64,000 nt of DNA, taken from the NCBI GenBank assembly GCA_964521255.1, contig CAZFRM010000006.1:124001-188000 (forward strand), read 5' to 3'. Shown here piece by piece: positions 61,125 through 64,000 of this stretch; within the stretch, counting starts at the first letter, position 1, and the number at the start of each line of letters is the position of its first letter. The notes beneath the pieces are model-generated. The model saw nothing but the letters and a program-made list of their open reading frames with translations. It was not told the DNA's origin and did not search any database. The position numbers and the translations under genes are program-made. The DNA is from ZC4RG29 sp964521255. Lineage in GTDB: Bacteria; Bacteroidota; Bacteroidia; Cytophagales; Cyclobacteriaceae.

Positions 61125-61680
61125 TTCGTTCCATGCACATTTTCAAATTTCGTTTCCCGTTTTGTATAAAGCTTTTTACTTTATTAAAATCATATCCGGT
61201 CATGTCAGTGATTTCCTGGTAACACCGTTGTTGAAGATAGAACAACTGAACACAGTGTTTCTGTTCATGCCCAAGTTCTTCCATACATTTCTCCAATTTA
61301 CCAAGATTGGCTTCCAATTCCAGACCATCGTCAGGATGCAGATCACCATTGGATTCCATAATAAACGGACTAATTTCTTCAAATTTTTTGCCCTTTCTGG
61401 ACCTGATTTCCATTAAGCAGTGATTTCGTGCCGTGACGTAGAGCCAGCTTTTAAAATGAGTGACTTCGTGTTGCCGCAGGGTGGTAATGAGCTTCTCAAA
61501 CACTTGCATCACAGCATCCTTGCTTTCATCACGATCTTTAAGGTATTTCAGACACACACCATACACCAGGGATGTATATCGCTGGTACAGCAACCCCAGG
61601 ATTTCCATATCACCAGACTTTTTATAAAGCTCAACGAGCTCAAGGTCAGTCATTTCCTGATGTGGTTTCGGAAGCAGCAT
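61117..61680 (-). CDS. ECF-type RNA polymerase sigma factor
   Basis: 187 residues with region 2 (YQRYTSLVYGVCLKYLKDRD, then SKDAVMQVFEKL) and region 4 (VQLFYLQQRCYQEITDMTGY). The linker is longer and acidic. First gene of the pair with the TonB-like anti-sigma protein at 59730-61124, whose start overlaps its end. Divergent from the VWA gene, 132 nt away. Confidence 0.92.
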   Translation of the reverse strand: MLLPKPHQEMTDLELVELYKKSGDMEILGLLYQRYTSLVYGVCLKYLKDRDESKDAVMQVFEKLITTLRQHEVTHFKSWLYVTARNHCLMEIRSRKGKKFEEISPFIMESNGDLHPDDGLELEANLGKLEKCMEELGHEQKHCVQLFYLQQRCYQEITDMTGYDFNKVKSFIQNGKRNLKMCMERNA

Positions 61681-61812
61681 TGCTCAATAATACGAAAAAT
61701 CAAGATGTTGAAATCCTGAAGTAAGGGTCATTTAAAATGGATGTAGAAAAAACTGTGAAAGTTTTATGGAAAGTAACTGCCTCCTGAATCTCATATCCAA
61801 AATTAAACTACC

Positions 61813-63669
61813 ATGAAAAAGTTAAATATCGTATGGATTGCTCTTGTCTTTGTATGTCTTGCATTTAGTCCGTCACAAGACAGAGTAATTAAAGGAAAAG
61901 TTACGGCAGCTTCTGATGGAAGTGTAATGCCGGGTGTTAATGTACTTCTAAAAGGTGCCACCACCGCAACAACTACGGATGGAAACGGAGTTTATCAGAT
62001 TACGGTTCCTTCAACAGGAGGCAAATTGATTTTCTCGTTCATCGGTTATGTTTCCAAAGAAATCAAAATCGGTGAAAAGGACATTATCAATGTTACCCTT
62101 GCAGAAGATATTCAAGCGCTTGAAGAGGTTGTAGTTATAGGTTATGGTGTACAGAAAAGAAAGGATGTGACAGGGGCATCTGTAAAAATTCGTGGTATCC
62201 GTTCGGTTAGTCCAGCCGCCACATATGACTATGAGCAACAATCTCAATGGAACACCGAAGAATATGATGGCATAGAAGAAAATATTTTTCACGAAGCGTT
62301 GAAAAAACCACTCTCAACTTTTTCAATAGACGTTGACGCCGCTTCATACAGTAACATCAGAAGGTTTATCAACAACGGTCAGCGACCACCAAAAGATGCT
62401 GTTCGCATTGAAGAAATGATCAACTACTTTGATTACGATTATAATCAACCTTCAAGTGAGCATCCTTTTGAAGTGATCACTGAAATCTCAACTGCACCGT
62501 GGAATGAAAAACATAAGCTGGTACATGTAGGCCTACAGGGAAAAAGAATCCCCACTGAAAATTTGCCTCCATCCAACCTCGTGTTTTTGATTGATGTATC
62601 AGGTTCAATGAATGATCCGAACAAGCTGCCGCTTTTAAAATCATCTTTCAAAATGTTAGTGGAAAAACTTAGAGAACAAGATCATGTTGCCATTGTGGTG
62701 TATGCAGGCGCTGCGGGATTGGTTCTTGAACCTACATCAGGAGCAGAGAAGCGAACTATTTTAGATGCAATTGATCGTCTGGAAGCAGGTGGTTCTACAG
62801 CCGGTGGTGAAGGAATTAAACTGGCGTATGCAGTAGCGAAAGAACATTTTAAAAAGGATGGCAACAACCGTATAATACTGGCTACAGATGGAGATTTTAA
62901 TATTGGCGAATCAAGCAACGCTGCCATGGAACGGTTGATTGAAGAGAAGCGTAAATCAGGAATTTTCCTTACCGTTCTTGGATACGGTATGGGCAACTAC
63001 AAAGATTCTAAAATGGAAGTACTGGCGAATAAAGGAAATGGTAATTATGCGTACATCGATAATATAACGGAAGCCAGAAAAGTTTTGGTGAATGAATTTG
63101 GTGGAACACTGTTTACCATTGCCAAAGATGTGAAACTTCAAATTGAATTCAACCCTACGATAGTAAAAGCTTATCGTCTTATCGGTTATGAAAACAGATT
63201 GTTGAAAGATGAAGATTTCAATAACGATAAGAAGGATGCCGGTGAATTGGGTGCAGGTCACACCGTAACGGCGTTGTATGAAATTATTCCTGTCGGTGTA
63301 GAAAGTGAATTTTTTAAAGTTGATGATTTGAAATATCAAAAAACTAAAATCGATCCCGATGCATATAAGTCAAAAGAATTGATGACGATTAAGCTTCGCT
63401 ACAAACAACCTGATAAAGATGTGAGCAAGCTTATCGTTCATCCGCTAAATGATTCAAACATCTTATTGGCAAAAACTTCAAACAATTTCCGTTGGTCGGC
63501 ATCGGTAGCAGCTTTTGGAATGTTGTTGAGAGAATCAGAATACGTTAAGGATTTCACTTACGACCAGGTGGTTCAATTAGCAGAAGGATCGCGTGGTCAC
63601 GATAAAGAAGGATATCGAATTGAGTTTATCAACATGGTAAAATCATTCGGGCTGGTGGCGAGTAGATAA
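61813..63669 (+). CDS. YfbK-like VWA protein with CNA-like domain and SusC-type signature
   Basis: 618 residues. A signal peptide (1-20) precedes a CNA-like domain (about 25-105) and EEVVVIGYGVQKRKDVTGA (about 108-126), the junction normally found in SusC/RagA receptors. Then comes a YfbK N-terminal motif (LSTFSIDVDAASYSNIRRF), a VWA domain with MIDAS DVSGSMNDPNKLP (about 260-420), and a C-terminal domain (LRYKQPDKDVSKL). No receptor barrel follows. It lies between two sigma-factor genes. Probably envelope-located; function unknown. Confidence 0.9.
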   Translation: MKKLNIVWIALVFVCLAFSPSQDRVIKGKVTAASDGSVMPGVNVLLKGATTATTTDGNGVYQITVPSTGGKLIFSFIGYVSKEIKIGEKDIINVTLAEDIQALEEVVVIGYGVQKRKDVTGASVKIRGIRSVSPAATYDYEQQSQWNTEEYDGIEENIFHEALKKPLSTFSIDVDAASYSNIRRFINNGQRPPKDAVRIEEMINYFDYDYNQPSSEHPFEVITEISTAPWNEKHKLVHVGLQGKRIPTENLPPSNLVFLIDVSGSMNDPNKLPLLKSSFKMLVEKLREQDHVAIVVYAGAAGLVLEPTSGAEKRTILDAIDRLEAGGSTAGGEGIKLAYAVAKEHFKKDGNNRIILATDGDFNIGESSNAAMERLIEEKRKSGIFLTVLGYGMGNYKDSKMEVLANKGNGNYAYIDNITEARKVLVNEFGGTLFTIAKDVKLQIEFNPTIVKAYRLIGYENRLLKDEDFNNDKKDAGELGAGHTVTALYEIIPVGVESEFFKVDDLKYQKTKIDPDAYKSKELMTIKLRYKQPDKDVSKLIVHPLNDSNILLAKTSNNFRWSASVAAFGMLLRESEYVKDFTYDQVVQLAEGSRGHDKEGYRIEFINMVKSFGLVASR

Positions 63670-63672
63670 AAT

Positions 63673-63830
63673 AGTCCGAAAGTAGGGAAGTCAGGAAGTC
63701 CGAAAGCAATGCAACTATGAAAGTAGATTTGCATTGCTTTTATGCTTTACATCCCGGAGAACAATCTCAAAAATTCAGTAGACATACTTCCAGACTTTCC
63801 GACTTCCGGTCTTTCTGACTTTTATTAAAT
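63673..63830. repeat. AGTCCGAAAGT word repeat, inverted copies
   Basis: AGTCCGAAAGTAGGGAAGTC (63673 onward) with a second AGTCCGAAAG is mirrored by TTCCAGACTTTCCGACTTCC and TCTTTCTGACTTTT near 63787-63825. The pair brackets the terminator hairpin. Confidence 0.7.
63706..63741 (+). terminator. Terminator after the VWA gene
   Basis: Perfect 9-bp stem GCAATGCAA/TTGCATTGC with a 14-nt loop and a TTTT tail, 36 nt after the stop. Confidence 0.75.
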
Positions 63831-63855
63831 CATTTTTACTATTTTTACCCATTCT

Positions 63856-64000
63856 ATGGAAGAACTCGAAGTTCCCAAACAACACTATTCAGAAAAGGAA
63901 AAGCAAAGCATTTTCGATAATGAGTTTATGCCCCATATAAACTCCATGTACAACTTTGCTTACCGCCTTACATTGGATGAGGATGATGCAAAAGACCTCT
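63856..64000 (+). CDS. RNA polymerase sigma factor, N-terminal part (runs off window)
   Basis: About 48 codons are visible from ATG 63856. FDNEFMPHINSMYNFAYRLT followed by LDEDDAKDL is the start of region 2 of an ECF sigma-70 factor. The rest lies beyond the window. A TATTTTTA element (one mismatch from TAnnTTTG) lies about 9 nt before the ATG. Confidence 0.85.
   Translation, partial: MEELEVPKQHYSEKEKQSIFDNEFMPHINSMYNFAYRLTLDEDDAKDL

Overview
The window looks like chromosomal DNA from a member of the Bacteroidota, most likely an environmental Cytophagales-type bacterium. The pointers are TonB-dependent receptors with N-terminal carboxypeptidase-regulatory (CNA-like) domains, lipoproteins with Asp-rich residues after the lipobox Cys, 7TMR-DISM and PAS histidine kinases, a YfbK-like VWA protein carrying a SusC-type signature, and promoters of the TTG-N19-TAnnTTTG type instead of E. 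coli boxes. The species cannot be named from the sequence alone. Most of the window is ordinary core genome with short accessory insertions; I see no prophage, insertion sequence or CRISPR array.

Layout. 1-4.5 kb: end of a dehydrogenase-like lipoprotein gene, a holin-family membrane protein, and a tight three-gene run (small protein, minimal nucleotidyltransferase, DEDDh exonuclease fused to GIY-YIG), then a phosphatase. 4.7-11.5 kb: MoxR ATPase, a TonB-dependent receptor and a beta-helix lipoprotein. 11.5-12.4 kb: a second small-protein/nucleotidyltransferase pair and a decayed secreted ORF. 12.5-28.9 kb: housekeeping enzymes (epimerase, LOG, lytic transglycosylase, creatininase, hemB, prmC, ribD, msrC-like, MutS-like, cysteine desulfurase, glmM, mazG), interrupted by a hicB gene whose hicA partner is frameshifted. 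29-35.6 kb: two paralogous histidine kinases, glycyl-tRNA synthetase and dGTPase. 35.7-45 kb: an RND/MMPL exporter, ileS (with a 39-nt in-frame palindromic insertion), a DUF2281/PIN toxin-antitoxin pair wedged in front of lspA, and an AGCS symporter. 45-49.5 kb: tRNA-Val, fused trehalose-phosphate synthase/phosphatase, and a GH15 hydrolase. 49.5-54.3 kb: acetyltransferases, then a MarR-controlled block (SDR, marR, two pirins) with a near-perfect 26-bp palindrome. 54.5-64 kb: a PAS kinase, hydrolases, tRNA-Lys and tRNA-Val, an ECF sigma factor overlapping an anti-sigma/CNA/TonB fusion, a VWA protein and the start of another sigma factor.

The best candidates for something undescribed are (i) the duplicated two-gene module of a TPxE(K/R)-motif small protein plus minimal nucleotidyltransferase, one copy joined to a double-nuclease protein; (ii) a set of unrelated short-word intergenic repeat families, one of which (CCTGCC...GGCAGG) appears to have inserted in frame into ileS; and (iii) four accessory loci where coding potential continues through a frameshift or stop (nucleotidyltransferase tail, a secreted peptide, hicA, another secreted ORF), while every long core gene is intact. 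All functional calls come from reading motifs; no database search was run.
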